Made by a program: the position numbers and the translations under genes
The notes under the pieces: generated by a model
The model's input: the letters and a program-made list of their open reading frames with translations, nothing else
What the model was told of the DNA's origin: nothing
Database searches by the model: none
Shown: piece by piece, positions 42,555 through 51,796 of the stretch
Layout: every line of letters starts with the position of its first letter
Numbering within the stretch: position 1 is the first letter of the stretch
Assembly (NCBI RefSeq): GCF_002088975.1
Contig: NZ_NCST01000041.1
Span: 83,641 to 147,640 of the forward strand
Source: Henriciella aquimarina
GTDB lineage: Bacteria; Pseudomonadota; Alphaproteobacteria; Caulobacterales; Hyphomonadaceae
Reading direction: 5' to 3'
Length of the DNA stretch: 64,000 nt

Positions 42555-44372
42555 CTATCGGTCCGCGCTTGTGCCGGCGCCGGCAGAATCACCTCCGCCA
42601 GGCTCTGTCGTCTTAGAAGAAGAAGCCCCCGCAACAGGCCCTGTTTCATCCCAGCTCCGGACGCTCGCCCGGCAGCCGCCATCTTCATGGCCAAGCCAGC
42701 CGCGGCCCCTGATAGCCCGGCCCGGCAAGGCGCCCGTCGGCTCGCCATCCCGCAGGGCGGCAACACCATTGACGAAGACCGTATCAACGCCGGTGGAGAA
42801 CTGGTGCGGCTCGATATAGGTCGCATGATCCTGCATTGTCTGCGGATCGAAGATCACGAGATCCGCGCGGTAGCCCTCAGCCAGGACGCCGCGATCCTCG
42901 AGCGAGAGCACGCCGGCCGGCAGGCTCGTCATCCGGCGCACTGCCTCGGCGACCGACATAACATCTTCTTCGCGGACATAATGCGCGAAGACCCGCGCGA
43001 AATTGCCATAGCTGCGCGGATGCATGCCGCTTTCGAGGAAGGCCCCGCGCGGCGCCATCGCCACGGCATCGGAGGCGAAGCTGACATAAGGCTTGCGCAT
43101 CACCTCCAGCAAATTGTCTTCCGACATGGTGAAATAGATCGCTTCCGGACGCCCCTCCTCCTTGATCAGGAGATCGAGCACCGCGTCTTCAGGGCTGACG
43201 CCCCAAAGCGCCGCGATCTCGTCGATCCGCATCCCGATCAGGGGTTTCAACGTTTCCTTGCTGGCGACGACCAGCATGACATTCTCCGGCCCGCCGGCCA
43301 GCGCCATGACATTTTCCCAGTCGGCATCCGGATCGCGCATCTCGGCGATGACCCGGGCGCGGATCTCATCATCCTGCAGGCGTTCGATCATCGCTTCGGT
43401 GCCGCCGGCCTGTACCCATGGCGGGACGGACGCGCCGAGCGTGGTCCCCGACGCATTGTAGAGATACATGTCCGCGGTGACGGTCATCCCGTCCGCGCGC
43501 GCGGCATCGATCGCGCCAAGGGCATCGGCCATTTTCGGGAAGTTCTGCTCGCCGCCGACCTTCAGATGGAAGAAGTGGATCGGCGTGCCGGTTTCCCGGC
43601 CGATGGTCAGCGCTTCGTCGACGCTTTCCAGGAAGCGGTCGCCCTCGCTGCGCAGATGGGTCGCATAGATGCCGCCGCACTGGCCCGCCTGACGCGTCAG
43701 CGCGATCAGCTCGCCGGTCTCGGCATAGGCCCCGGGCGGATAGATGAGAGACGAGGCCACGCCCATGGCGCCCTCTTCCATCGCCTCGCGCAGGAGCGCC
43801 TTCATCTCGTCGAGCTCCTCGGCGGTCGGATCGACATCCGCCTTGCCGAGAACGTTCATCCGGATCGTCGCCGCCCCGGCATAGGAAGCCACGTTAATCG
43901 CGATCCCGCTCTCTTCCAGCGTGTCGAGATACCCGCCAAGCGAGCGCCAGCTGACATCATAGGCGATACTGCCCTGCGCGGCCGCCATATCCTCGGCCAT
44001 GGTATCGGTCAGCGGCCCCATGGAAACGCCCTCGCCCATGACTTCCAGCGTCACGCCCTGGCGCAGGGCGCTCTCACCGAACCCATCATAGAGCAGCGCC
44101 TCGTTCGACCAGCTCAGCAGATTGATGAAGCCCGGCGCGACCGCGAGGCCGTCGGCATCGATCACGTCCCTTGCCCGGCCCGGCGCATCGTCCCCGACAA
44201 AGGCGATCCGGCCCTCTCTGAGCGCGACGTCGCCAGCCCGCCCCGGTCCGCCAAGCCCGTCATAAATGACGGCATTCTCGATCAGCACGTCATAGGTCTC
44301 CGCGGGCTCCACGCTCTGGCAGCTAACCGCAAGAAGCAGGGAGGCGGGGAGAATGGCTCTGGCGACGTTCAT
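42555..44372 (-). CDS. N-acyl-D-amino-acid deacylase-like amidohydrolase, lipoprotein
   Basis: This 605-residue protein has a lipobox signal (LPASLLLAVSC, Cys18), so it is probably anchored in the periplasm. It shows the D-aminoacylase layout: VLIENAVIYDGLGGPGRAGDVALREGRIAFVG, then APGFINLLSWSNE, later GGIYATHLRSEGD, IHFFHLKVGG, and the C-terminal GVLAEGYRADLVIFDP (quoted in short parts). The first metal motif, normally PGFID-x-H-x-H/D, is replaced by LLSWSN. The start at ATG 44372 gives the signal peptide; a longer frame to 44549 is not supported. It diverges from hyuA. Confidence 0.8.
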   Translation of the reverse strand: MNVARAILPASLLLAVSCQSVEPAETYDVLIENAVIYDGLGGPGRAGDVALREGRIAFVGDDAPGRARDVIDADGLAVAPGFINLLSWSNEALLYDGFGESALRQGVTLEVMGEGVSMGPLTDTMAEDMAAAQGSIAYDVSWRSLGGYLDTLEESGIAINVASYAGAATIRMNVLGKADVDPTAEELDEMKALLREAMEEGAMGVASSLIYPPGAYAETGELIALTRQAGQCGGIYATHLRSEGDRFLESVDEALTIGRETGTPIHFFHLKVGGEQNFPKMADALGAIDAARADGMTVTADMYLYNASGTTLGASVPPWVQAGGTEAMIERLQDDEIRARVIAEMRDPDADWENVMALAGGPENVMLVVASKETLKPLIGMRIDEIAALWGVSPEDAVLDLLIKEEGRPEAIYFTMSEDNLLEVMRKPYVSFASDAVAMAPRGAFLESGMHPRSYGNFARVFAHYVREEDVMSVAEAVRRMTSLPAGVLSLEDRGVLAEGYRADLVIFDPQTMQDHATYIEPHQFSTGVDTVFVNGVAALRDGEPTGALPGRAIRGRGWLGHEDGGCRASVRSWDETGPVAGASSSKTTEPGGGDSAGAGTSADR

Positions 44373-44843
44373 CTGGCGGGGCCTCTCAGTGAAGCGGTTT
44401 GATACGGCGCGGCAGAGCGGGCATTTGCCGTAAGCGCGCCCGCCGCCTCGTCTGGACGCGTGGGCCGCAAGCCCTGAAAACGCATAGCGCCGCAGTCTCT
44501 GCCCGCAGCATGGCATCCCCCCCCGGGACGGCTTGCCTGTCGGGGCCAAAATCTATTCCTTCCGGGCCTGCCGCAGCGGGCCAGGCTCAGCACAAGGGGG
44601 CCGGCACCGAGATTCTTCCCTGCCCCGGACGCCTCATGACGCGTGGGCTTCAAACCACCCGGGAGCCGCCCTCTTCCTTGTTTTCAGAGGTGTTTCGACG
44701 CCTTCCCGGCCCTGTCGCCATCACCGGACAGGACAACCGCGCCAGCCTGCCGGAAACCGTAACGCGCATGCCGGATTGACAATTAAATGAACTACAGTAA
44801 AAAAATACTCATTACGGGAATACCACACCATAGGGAGGACTAT
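44373..44843. promoter_or_regulatory. Divergent control region between the deacylase and hyuAB
   Basis: This 471-nt stretch holds no convincing gene. Near its right end TTGACA (44776-44781) with TAAAAA 16 nt on (44798-44803) is a plausible sigma-70-type promoter for hyuAB, followed by an AT-rich leader and GGGAGG at 44833-44838. The left two thirds are GC-rich and show nothing recognisable. Confidence 0.4.
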
Positions 44844-46910
44844 ATGGCCAAGTTGGTTGGCGTGGATATCGGCGGCACATTTACGGATCTGCTGAGCATC
44901 GACGATTCCGGCGAAGTCTCCTTCGCCAAGGCGCGCAGTACGCCAGGAGACCTCACGTCCGGGATCCGGTCATGCATCGAACAGGCGGAGATTCCGCTCT
45001 CCGACGTGAAGACCCTGCTGCACGGGTCGACGGTTGTCATCAATGCCGTCCTTGAGAGGAAAGGCGCCAAGACCGCCCTTCTCACCACCGAGGGCTTTCG
45101 CGACGTGCTTGAGATCGGCCGCACGAACCGTCCTGAAAACTACAATCTTTTCTTCCAGAAACCGGAGCCGTTCGTCCCCCGGGAGCTGCGCTTCGAAGTC
45201 ACCGAGCGGATCGGCCCGGATGGGGGCGTGATCAAGCCGCTGGACACCGGCGCCCTGGAAGATATGGCCAGGAAGCTCAAGGACGCCGGCGTCGAAGCGC
45301 TCGCGATCTGCTTCCTGCACGCCTACGCCAATTCCGATCATGAGGAAGAGGCCCGCAACGCGCTGCAGGCGCTTCTGCCCGACATGTACATCACGACCTC
45401 GAGCGAAGTGGCCCGCGAATGGCGCGAATTCGAGCGCTTCTCGACAGCCGCGATCAACGCGTTCGTCGGCCCGAAGGTCAATGACTATATCGACGATTTC
45501 GAAGGCTGGTGCCACGACTCCGGCTTCGACGGAAACCTCTACCTGATGCGCTCGAACGGTGGTGTCATGTCGACGCCTCTGGGCCGCAAGATCCCCGTCA
45601 CCATGGTCGAGTCCGGCCCGGTGGCCGGAATGATCGGCGCCGGCCAGCTCGGCGAAGCCATGGGCAAGCCCCTGGTGGTCGGCTTCGACATGGGCGGCAC
45701 GACAGCCAAGGCCTCCCTCATTGAGGACGGCTTCCCGCGCATCGTGGAGACCTATTACGTCAACGGCTATGCGAACGGCCACCCCCTGCAGGTCCCGACC
45801 ATCGAGGTCATCGAGGTCGGCACCGGCGGCGGCAGCATCGCGGCCCTCGACCAGACCAGCTCTCTGAAGATCGGCCCGCGCAGCGCCGGCTCGGTTCCCG
45901 GACCGGTCTGCACCGGCAATGGCGGCACCGAGCCGACCGTGACCGATGCCAACGCCCTGCTCGGCCGCCTCAACCCGACCGACTATCTGGCCGGGCAGAT
46001 GACGCTCGACCTGGCAGAGGCCGAACGCGTCATGGAAGAGCGCATCGCCAAGCCGCTGGGCCTCGATGCGACCAAGGCCGCCTCCGGCATCCTGACGATT
46101 GCCAACTCCAACATGGCGCTGGCCGTTCGCGGCATCACGCTGGAGAAAGGCGTCGACCCACGCGATGCGACGCTCGTCGCTTTCGGCGGCGGCGGTCCGC
46201 TGCACGCCTGCTCGGTCGCCCGCTCCATCGGTATCTCGACCGTGATCGTGCCTCAGATGCCGGCCTGTTTCTCGGCGCTCGGCATGCTGCTCGCCGACAT
46301 GCGCCACGACCTGGTCCAGACCTGCCCGCACAAGCTCAATGAAGAGGCAATCGACTCTATCAATGAAAGCCTTGCCGAGCTTGAGGCAGAAGGCCGGGAG
46401 CGTCTGACGGAATCGGGGGCTTCGGATGACGAGATCGAATGCCTCTTCTATCTCGACCTCTGCTATGAGGGCCAGCAATGGACCCTGCCGACGCCGATCG
46501 AGGCCTCGCGACTCGACAAGGTCGCCCTCAAGGCCGTCCGCGAGCGGTTCGACGAACTCTATGAAGGCCGGTTCGGCCACTCCTTCTCGGACCTCGCCGT
46601 GAACGTCGTCAATGTCCGTGTCGTGGCGGTGGCCAAACGGGCGCGGCCAAGCTTCCCGCCCGTGCCGGCGCGTACCGAAGGCAAGCTTTCGCCGACCTAT
46701 CGCAAGGTCTATTTCGACGAACTCGGCTTTGTCGACTGCGCGATCTACCAGCGCAATGACCTCTTCGCCGGTGACGAGCTGGAAGGCCCGGCCATCATCG
46801 AGGAAGAAGTCTGCACAACGCTTCTGAACAAGGGGGATCGGGCCACGGTCGATCCGTCTGGAGCGATAATCATATCCGTGGGTCAGGAGAGGAGCAACGG
46901 TCATGGCTGA
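44844..46910 (+). CDS. hyuA: Hydantoinase/oxoprolinase subunit A
   Basis: This 688-residue ATP-dependent amidase subunit has two actin-like ATPase segments, KLVGVDIGGTFTDLL at the N-terminus and VVGFDMGGTTAKASL in the middle. The family landmarks LLHGSTVVINAVLERKGAK and FGGGGPLHACSVA are also seen. HyuA/HyuB enzymes open cyclic amides such as 5-oxoproline or N-methylhydantoin with ATP. ATG 44844 has GGGAGG 5 nt upstream. The stop overlaps hyuB by 8 bases. A substrate derived from D-Glu (D-pyroglutamate) would fit the locus, but this is inference. Confidence 0.88.
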   Translation: MAKLVGVDIGGTFTDLLSIDDSGEVSFAKARSTPGDLTSGIRSCIEQAEIPLSDVKTLLHGSTVVINAVLERKGAKTALLTTEGFRDVLEIGRTNRPENYNLFFQKPEPFVPRELRFEVTERIGPDGGVIKPLDTGALEDMARKLKDAGVEALAICFLHAYANSDHEEEARNALQALLPDMYITTSSEVAREWREFERFSTAAINAFVGPKVNDYIDDFEGWCHDSGFDGNLYLMRSNGGVMSTPLGRKIPVTMVESGPVAGMIGAGQLGEAMGKPLVVGFDMGGTTAKASLIEDGFPRIVETYYVNGYANGHPLQVPTIEVIEVGTGGGSIAALDQTSSLKIGPRSAGSVPGPVCTGNGGTEPTVTDANALLGRLNPTDYLAGQMTLDLAEAERVMEERIAKPLGLDATKAASGILTIANSNMALAVRGITLEKGVDPRDATLVAFGGGGPLHACSVARSIGISTVIVPQMPACFSALGMLLADMRHDLVQTCPHKLNEEAIDSINESLAELEAEGRERLTESGASDDEIECLFYLDLCYEGQQWTLPTPIEASRLDKVALKAVRERFDELYEGRFGHSFSDLAVNVVNVRVVAVAKRARPSFPPVPARTEGKLSPTYRKVYFDELGFVDCAIYQRNDLFAGDELEGPAIIEEEVCTTLLNKGDRATVDPSGAIIISVGQERSNGHG

Positions 46911-48681
46911 TACAGCAATCAAGGAACCCAAGGCGGCAGAGGTCGATCCCATCACGCTGGAGGTCGTTCGCAACGGCCTTCTGTCGACCGTGATCGAGAT
47001 GACGGAAAATCTCGTCCGGACCGCCTACAGCCCCATCGCCGCGGAAGTGAAAGACTTCTCGCTGTGCCTGCTCGACGCCAATGGCGACGTGATCATGCAG
47101 ACACCGCACGCCGCGCCGGGCTTCGTCGCCGACCTCGACAAGACCATCAAGACCGGTCTCGACCTGTATGGCCGCGACGGGCTGGAAGAAGGTGACGTCA
47201 TCGTCGCCAACAATTCCGAGCTCGCCGGCCAGCACCTCAACAATGTCGCGATCTATACGCCCGTCTTCGTGGGCGGCGAGATCGTCGCCTTTGCCGCGGT
47301 GCGCTCGCACTGGATCGATGTCGGCGGGGCCGTCAGCGGCTCGATGTCCTCGAAGTCCAAGGACATCTTCGCCGAAGGCATCCAGATCCCGACCATGAAG
47401 GTCTACAGTGCCGGCAAGCCCGTGGCGGAAGTCCACCGGCTGATCGAGACCAATTCCCGCTTCCCGGACCTCGTGCTGGGCGACATGCGCGCCCAGATCT
47501 CCGCCTGCCGTCTCGGTGAACGCCGGTTCGGCGAGATGGTGCGGAAGTACGGCCTGGACGCGGTCAAGTCCTGCATCAACCGCATCTCGGATGACGCTGA
47601 AACCGTTGCGCGCAACGCGATCAGCGCCATTCCGGACGGGGTCTATGAAGCCTCCTGCCACCTCGACACGGATGGCGTGAACCTGGACCAGCCGGTGCCG
47701 CTTCACGTCAAGCTGATCATCGAAGGCAGCGAGATGACGATCGACTTCAGCGGCATGTCTCCGCAGGTCGAAGGCCCGTGTAACTCACGCGCGGCCGACA
47801 CCATCGCCCGTCTCGGCTTCAAGTTCATCACTGCGCCGGGCACGCCGGTCACCTCAGGGGCGTTCCGCAACCTGAAGATCGTCTGCCCGGAAGGCACCAT
47901 TGTCAGCGCCGACTGGCGTGCCCCGATGGGCTGGTGGGGGATGACCATCAACTCCACCATCGACCTCATGCTGCGCGCCCTCTTCCCGGCCCTGCCGGAT
48001 GGCGTGACAGCCGGTCATACCGACAATATCGGGGCCGGTGCCGTCTCGGGCGTCGATCCGCGCAATGGCAAGATGTACCAGACGCTCGTGCCCTTCACCG
48101 GCGCCTGGGGCGCCACCAGCCAGCAGGACGGCCTCAGCGCCGTCGTGTCTCTGGCTCAGGGCGATGTCCGGATCACGCCGGTGGAACTGCGCGAGGCGAT
48201 GTTCCCGATCCATATCGAGCAGTTTTCGCTGCGCCCGGATTCGGGCGGGCCCGGCCGCAATCGCGGCGGTCTCGGGGCGATCATGGTGACGAAGGCTCTG
48301 GCGAAGTGCAATTACGACTCCCGCTATGAGCGCACCTTCGATCCGCCATGGGGCCTTGCCGGCGGCAAACCCGGCAAGATCACGGAGACCTACATGACCC
48401 ATGAGGGCTCCGACGAGAAGATCGACCTTCCGCTCACCGCCCACCAGTTCGTCTTCGAGAAGGGCGACACCGAACACCTCTATGGTGCCGGTGGCGGCGG
48501 GTTCGGCAATCCGTTCGAGCGCCCGGTCGAAAAGGTCCAGGACGATGTCGTGAAGGAATATGTCAGCCTGGAACAGGCCCGCGAGTCCTATGGCGTCGTG
48601 CTCGATCCCGACACGCTCGAGGTCAACGCCGCCGAGACCGAAGCCCTGCGCAAGAAGCTCATGGACTCGGCTGCCGGCTAA
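46903..48681 (+). CDS. hyuB: Hydantoinase/oxoprolinase subunit B
   Basis: This 592-residue partner subunit has the HyuB landmarks DPITLEVVRNGLLSTVIEMTENL, LAGQHLNNVAIYTPVF, IDFSGMSPQVEGPCNS and RPDSGGPGRNRGGLG. A C-terminal GAGGGGFGNPFERPVEKVQ segment is typical. It is translationally coupled to hyuA and ended by a strong terminator, so hyuAB form a two-gene transcript. It acts in the cytoplasm. Confidence 0.9.
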   Translation: MADTAIKEPKAAEVDPITLEVVRNGLLSTVIEMTENLVRTAYSPIAAEVKDFSLCLLDANGDVIMQTPHAAPGFVADLDKTIKTGLDLYGRDGLEEGDVIVANNSELAGQHLNNVAIYTPVFVGGEIVAFAAVRSHWIDVGGAVSGSMSSKSKDIFAEGIQIPTMKVYSAGKPVAEVHRLIETNSRFPDLVLGDMRAQISACRLGERRFGEMVRKYGLDAVKSCINRISDDAETVARNAISAIPDGVYEASCHLDTDGVNLDQPVPLHVKLIIEGSEMTIDFSGMSPQVEGPCNSRAADTIARLGFKFITAPGTPVTSGAFRNLKIVCPEGTIVSADWRAPMGWWGMTINSTIDLMLRALFPALPDGVTAGHTDNIGAGAVSGVDPRNGKMYQTLVPFTGAWGATSQQDGLSAVVSLAQGDVRITPVELREAMFPIHIEQFSLRPDSGGPGRNRGGLGAIMVTKALAKCNYDSRYERTFDPPWGLAGGKPGKITETYMTHEGSDEKIDLPLTAHQFVFEKGDTEHLYGAGGGGFGNPFERPVEKVQDDVVKEYVSLEQARESYGVVLDPDTLEVNAAETEALRKKLMDSAAG

Positions 48682-48723
48682 ACAGGGGCTGGCCGACCCG
48701 CCACCTCAAATCCGGATAATTTT

Positions 48724-48755
48724 CGGGGGGCGAACCGCGTTCGCCCCCCGTTTTT
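48724..48755 (+). terminator. Rho-independent terminator after hyuB
   Basis: A perfect 12-bp stem (CGGGGGGCGAAC with 48739-48750), a 3-nt loop and TTTTT at 48751-48755 lie 42 bases after the hyuB stop. Confidence 0.93.
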
Positions 48756-48872
48756 CGTCTTGCCCCCGGCCAGGCAAGTCTCATCCAATGCATTGATAAT
48801 CTTACGCCTGTCATTACAAAGCATCGGTTTCATCGGGTGCTTTCCGCATCTGACGACGCAATGGATGACTGA

Positions 48873-49538
48873 ATGGCAGACACTTCCCCGCCCAAACGCC
48901 GACGCGGCCGCCCGCCCCGCATCAGCCGGAAAGCCATTGTCGATGCCGTGATCAAGCACGGCTCGGACCCGACGCTGGCGGCGATTTCCCAGCAGCTGGG
49001 CGTAACGCCGCAGGCGCTGTACCACCATATCAGCAGCCATTCCGACCTGGTCGAACTGCTGCTCAAGGAGATCGTGAACGCCGTCGGTGTGCCCGATCCG
49101 GAGGGGCAGACCTGGCATGACTATGCCATCGATCTCGGGCTTTACATGTACAAGGTCTATTCCGCCGTGCCGGGCCTTGCCGAATATGCGCTGAGCACGC
49201 CCTGGCGCGAACCGGTGATCTATCAGAGGCAGGAACGCCTGCTCGAAATGGCCGAGGCCGACGGCTTCGATCCGCTCAAGGCCTTCTGGGCCTCACGGGC
49301 CATCGCCGATTTCGTGCATGGCTGGGTCTCGCGCGAGCACAGGCGCCAGCTGGGCTCCAGCGACGCCGATTCCGATGAACGCGATCTCTACAAGAAGATC
49401 CCCGCCGACTCGCGCAAGAAGCTGCCGCTGACCGAACAGGGCTTCCATCTGGAATCGATTTCCGAGGAATCCCGCTTCGAATTCACGCTTCGCGCCCTGA
49501 TCACCGGCCTGGTCGAAACGTCGAAAAAGCAGGACTAG
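48873..49538 (+). CDS. TetR-family transcriptional regulator
   Basis: This 221-residue protein has a strongly basic start (KRRRGRPPRISRKAI) and a TetR HTH (SDPTLAAISQQLGVTPQALYHHISSHSDLVELL). The C-terminal region matches the TetR/AcrR C-terminal type with FVHGWVSREHR. It lies alone after the hyuB terminator and is convergent with a second TetR gene. Its target is unclear; nearest candidates are hyuAB or the monooxygenase cluster. Confidence 0.87.
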   Translation: MADTSPPKRRRGRPPRISRKAIVDAVIKHGSDPTLAAISQQLGVTPQALYHHISSHSDLVELLLKEIVNAVGVPDPEGQTWHDYAIDLGLYMYKVYSAVPGLAEYALSTPWREPVIYQRQERLLEMAEADGFDPLKAFWASRAIADFVHGWVSREHRRQLGSSDADSDERDLYKKIPADSRKKLPLTEQGFHLESISEESRFEFTLRALITGLVETSKKQD

Positions 49539-49578
49539 CGCCGCCGGTCAGCGGGTCGCTCCGGCCTGCCCCGAGCGC

Positions 49579-50280
49579 TTACCGCCAGGGGTCCTGCCAC
49601 CACTCCAGGCAATCGAGCGCCAGCCCGCGAATATAGATCGAGGTCTTGCGAACCAGATCGGTCGCATCCTCGGGGGCCGCGCCCAGGGCGCAAAGGATCG
49701 TCGTGGTCAGCTCTTCGACATAGTCGCGCCGGCGCTCGCCTGTCTGGTGGACGGAGCGGATGCCCTCCAGCGTTGCGCCGAGAACCAGGCTGCGCATGGC
49801 ATCGAAATTCCGGATCTCTTTTCCCTTTTCCTGCAGCGCGCCTCGAAGGTCCCGGTCGATCCCGCTGAAAACATCGGCATTTTTCCGCATCTGGAACGCG
49901 CGTGAGACGAAGGAGCCCCATGCCGGGTCCACGGCGCTGCGCATGAGAAACATCTGTATGCCGATCGCGGCCCGTTCGATCGGAGGCTGATCGAGCGTGA
50001 TCATCTTTTCCAGGCTGACGGTCATCTCATCCAGCATGGACTCGCCGATGGCGTCGGCCGCGTCCTGGACGGAGTCGAAATGCTTGTAGAAGGTCGCCCG
50101 AGAGACGCCGGCCTCGGCACACACATCCTCAACGGACGGCAGTTGCAGGGTCGGGCTCAACGCATAGGCGGTCACGATGGCGTCCTGAAGGCGAAGACGC
50201 ATGCGGTGACGCCGCTCTGCCGCGACGCGAACCCGATGGTCTTCTGCTTCCGGAATCACTTTGTCAGCGGCTGTTTTCAT
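49579..50280 (-). CDS. TetR-family transcriptional regulator
   Basis: This 233-residue protein has an N-terminal helix-turn-helix (LSPTLQLPSVEDVCAEAGVSRATFYKHFDSVQDAADAIGE) that is a clear TetR fold, preceded by a ~30-residue basic extension. The C-terminal ligand domain shows no recognisable signature. It is on the same strand as, and downstream of, the flavin monooxygenase gene, across a 334-nt gap with a strong hairpin. It may control the aromatic cluster that follows. Confidence 0.85.
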   Translation of the reverse strand: MKTAADKVIPEAEDHRVRVAAERRHRMRLRLQDAIVTAYALSPTLQLPSVEDVCAEAGVSRATFYKHFDSVQDAADAIGESMLDEMTVSLEKMITLDQPPIERAAIGIQMFLMRSAVDPAWGSFVSRAFQMRKNADVFSGIDRDLRGALQEKGKEIRNFDAMRSLVLGATLEGIRSVHQTGERRRDYVEELTTTILCALGAAPEDATDLVRKTSIYIRGLALDCLEWWQDPWR

Positions 50281-50614
50281 GAGGTCAAGCTACCGTCGAT
50301 GCGCAATGGGGTCCAGTGCAGGCATTCGTCGCACCCGGCGGCTAGTGCCTTAAAACTTGGTCACTCTTTCAAGGTCTGTGCCATCAGGCCGCGGGCCATA
50401 TCGGGAATGGCCCCATGAAGACCCTGCCCGGCCAGGTTTATCCCGGCAAACCCGTCCATGGCCGCGCCGCGGAAAGGGCAGTCATCATGTCTATTCTGAC
50501 GACACGGCAGCGCCCATACCGTCAGACTGGCAAGGACGGTATGGGCGCTCTGGCCGTGATCCGCGGGAGCGCCACGGGAAGGAGACGCTCAGCGGACACA
50601 TCGGACCAGCCCGG
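50281..50614. other. Intergenic region with 15-bp hairpin
   Basis: No gene is seen here. The main content is a perfect 15-bp inverted repeat (AGCGCCCATACCGTC at 50509-50523 with 50535-50549) around an 11-nt loop, starting ~65 bases past the stop of the monooxygenase gene. It lacks a T-tract, so it may be a transcript-end hairpin, an operator or part of a small repeat. The rest probably holds the promoter of the TetR gene. Confidence 0.6.
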
Positions 50615-51796
50615 TCAGATAAGCGGGTGCGTGAACGGCAGGTCGAGATATTGCCGGCCGAATTGCTCGCGCGTGATGTCCCAGTCAACAAAGGCGTGCG
50701 AGCAGACCATGTTGAGGTCCCGCCAGATCCGCTGCAGCGGCTGGTCGGTATGGAAGTTCGACGATCCGGCCACGGACATCATCTTGTTGACGGTGTCGCG
50801 GCAATGGTTCGAGGTAAAAGCCGTCTGCCCCTTGGCATAGAGCCGGTCTTCGACCGTGAACGGACGGCTGTGCATGATCTTCTCGGTGCGCTCGAACGCC
50901 GCCCGTGCGAGTTCATTGGCCACCTGCGTGGCGACCTGGAAATTGCCGAGCAGGATCTGGGTGTTCTGCTGGTCCTTCACGACGCTGCCGCTGAAATTGC
51001 GCACGCGCTTGTCGACAATGGCCTCATAGGCCCGCAGGGCGCCCGTCAGGGACCCGGTGATGACTGGATAGAAGGTGCAGTAAGCGAGCATCAGCAGCGG
51101 CACGGAATAGAGCGGGTTCTCGTGCAGGCGCGAGCCTTCGGTCGGCCCGGCAAACACCTCGTCCATGTCCAGCGACAGATGATCGGGCACGAAGACCTTG
51201 TCGGCGACATAGTCATTGCTGCCCGTGCCGGACATGCCGATAAAGTGCCAGTTATCCTGCACATCGACATCTCCGACCGGCATGAGGAAGGAGCGCTGAC
51301 CCAGGTCGGTCATGCCCGACATCATCACCCAGTCGGCATGCATCACACCCGAGCCCCAGAGGGCCCGGCCGCTGACTTCCCAGCCACCGTCGACCTTGCT
51401 GGCCGACAGGTTCGGCGCCGTGGCCGCCGGCAGCAGCACATAGCCATTCTTGCCGTAGAGCTCCTCCTGGGTGCGCTTGGGATATTTGCCGATATAGATG
51501 TTGTGGACGATGTAGAAAGCCGCGATCCACCCGGTCGACGGGCACGCCGCACTGATGATCGAGACAACCTCCTGCATGGTCGAGAGGCTGGCTTCCGAGC
51601 CGCCCCACTTCTTCGGCACGAACATCTGCACGATACCGGCATCGATGAGCTCCTTGATGGAGTCGTCATGCGGTTTGCGGCGCTTGTCGGCCTCGGCGGC
51701 GCGCGCCTGGATCCCTGGCGCCAGATCCCGCGCGCGCTGGATCAGTTCGGCATCGCTTGGCGCGGCTTCGACCCTGGACGTTTCAGCTATGGACAT
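50615..51796 (-). CDS. Group D flavin-dependent monooxygenase (acyl-CoA dehydrogenase fold, HsaA-like)
   Basis: This 393-residue protein has the acyl-CoA dehydrogenase fold (IVQMFVPKKWGGSEASLSTMQEVV, ACPSTGWIAAFYIVHN, MSGTGSNDYVADKVFVPD quoted in part). HsaA- and DszC-like members use reduced FMN or FAD and oxygen to hydroxylate aromatic or sulfur compounds. They need a separate flavin reductase, and two FMN reductases occur at 56801 and 61153. The C-terminal end RDLNMVCSHAFVDWDITREQFGRQ is typical of the group. GGGAG precedes the start by 6 nt. Confidence 0.83.
   Translation of the reverse strand: MSIAETSRVEAAPSDAELIQRARDLAPGIQARAAEADKRRKPHDDSIKELIDAGIVQMFVPKKWGGSEASLSTMQEVVSIISAACPSTGWIAAFYIVHNIYIGKYPKRTQEELYGKNGYVLLPAATAPNLSASKVDGGWEVSGRALWGSGVMHADWVMMSGMTDLGQRSFLMPVGDVDVQDNWHFIGMSGTGSNDYVADKVFVPDHLSLDMDEVFAGPTEGSRLHENPLYSVPLLMLAYCTFYPVITGSLTGALRAYEAIVDKRVRNFSGSVVKDQQNTQILLGNFQVATQVANELARAAFERTEKIMHSRPFTVEDRLYAKGQTAFTSNHCRDTVNKMMSVAGSSNFHTDQPLQRIWRDLNMVCSHAFVDWDITREQFGRQYLDLPFTHPLI

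Noticed and set aside
44970..46973. A 667-codon open frame on the minus strand
   Set aside because: It is antisense to hyuA; the sequence has no recognisable motif.
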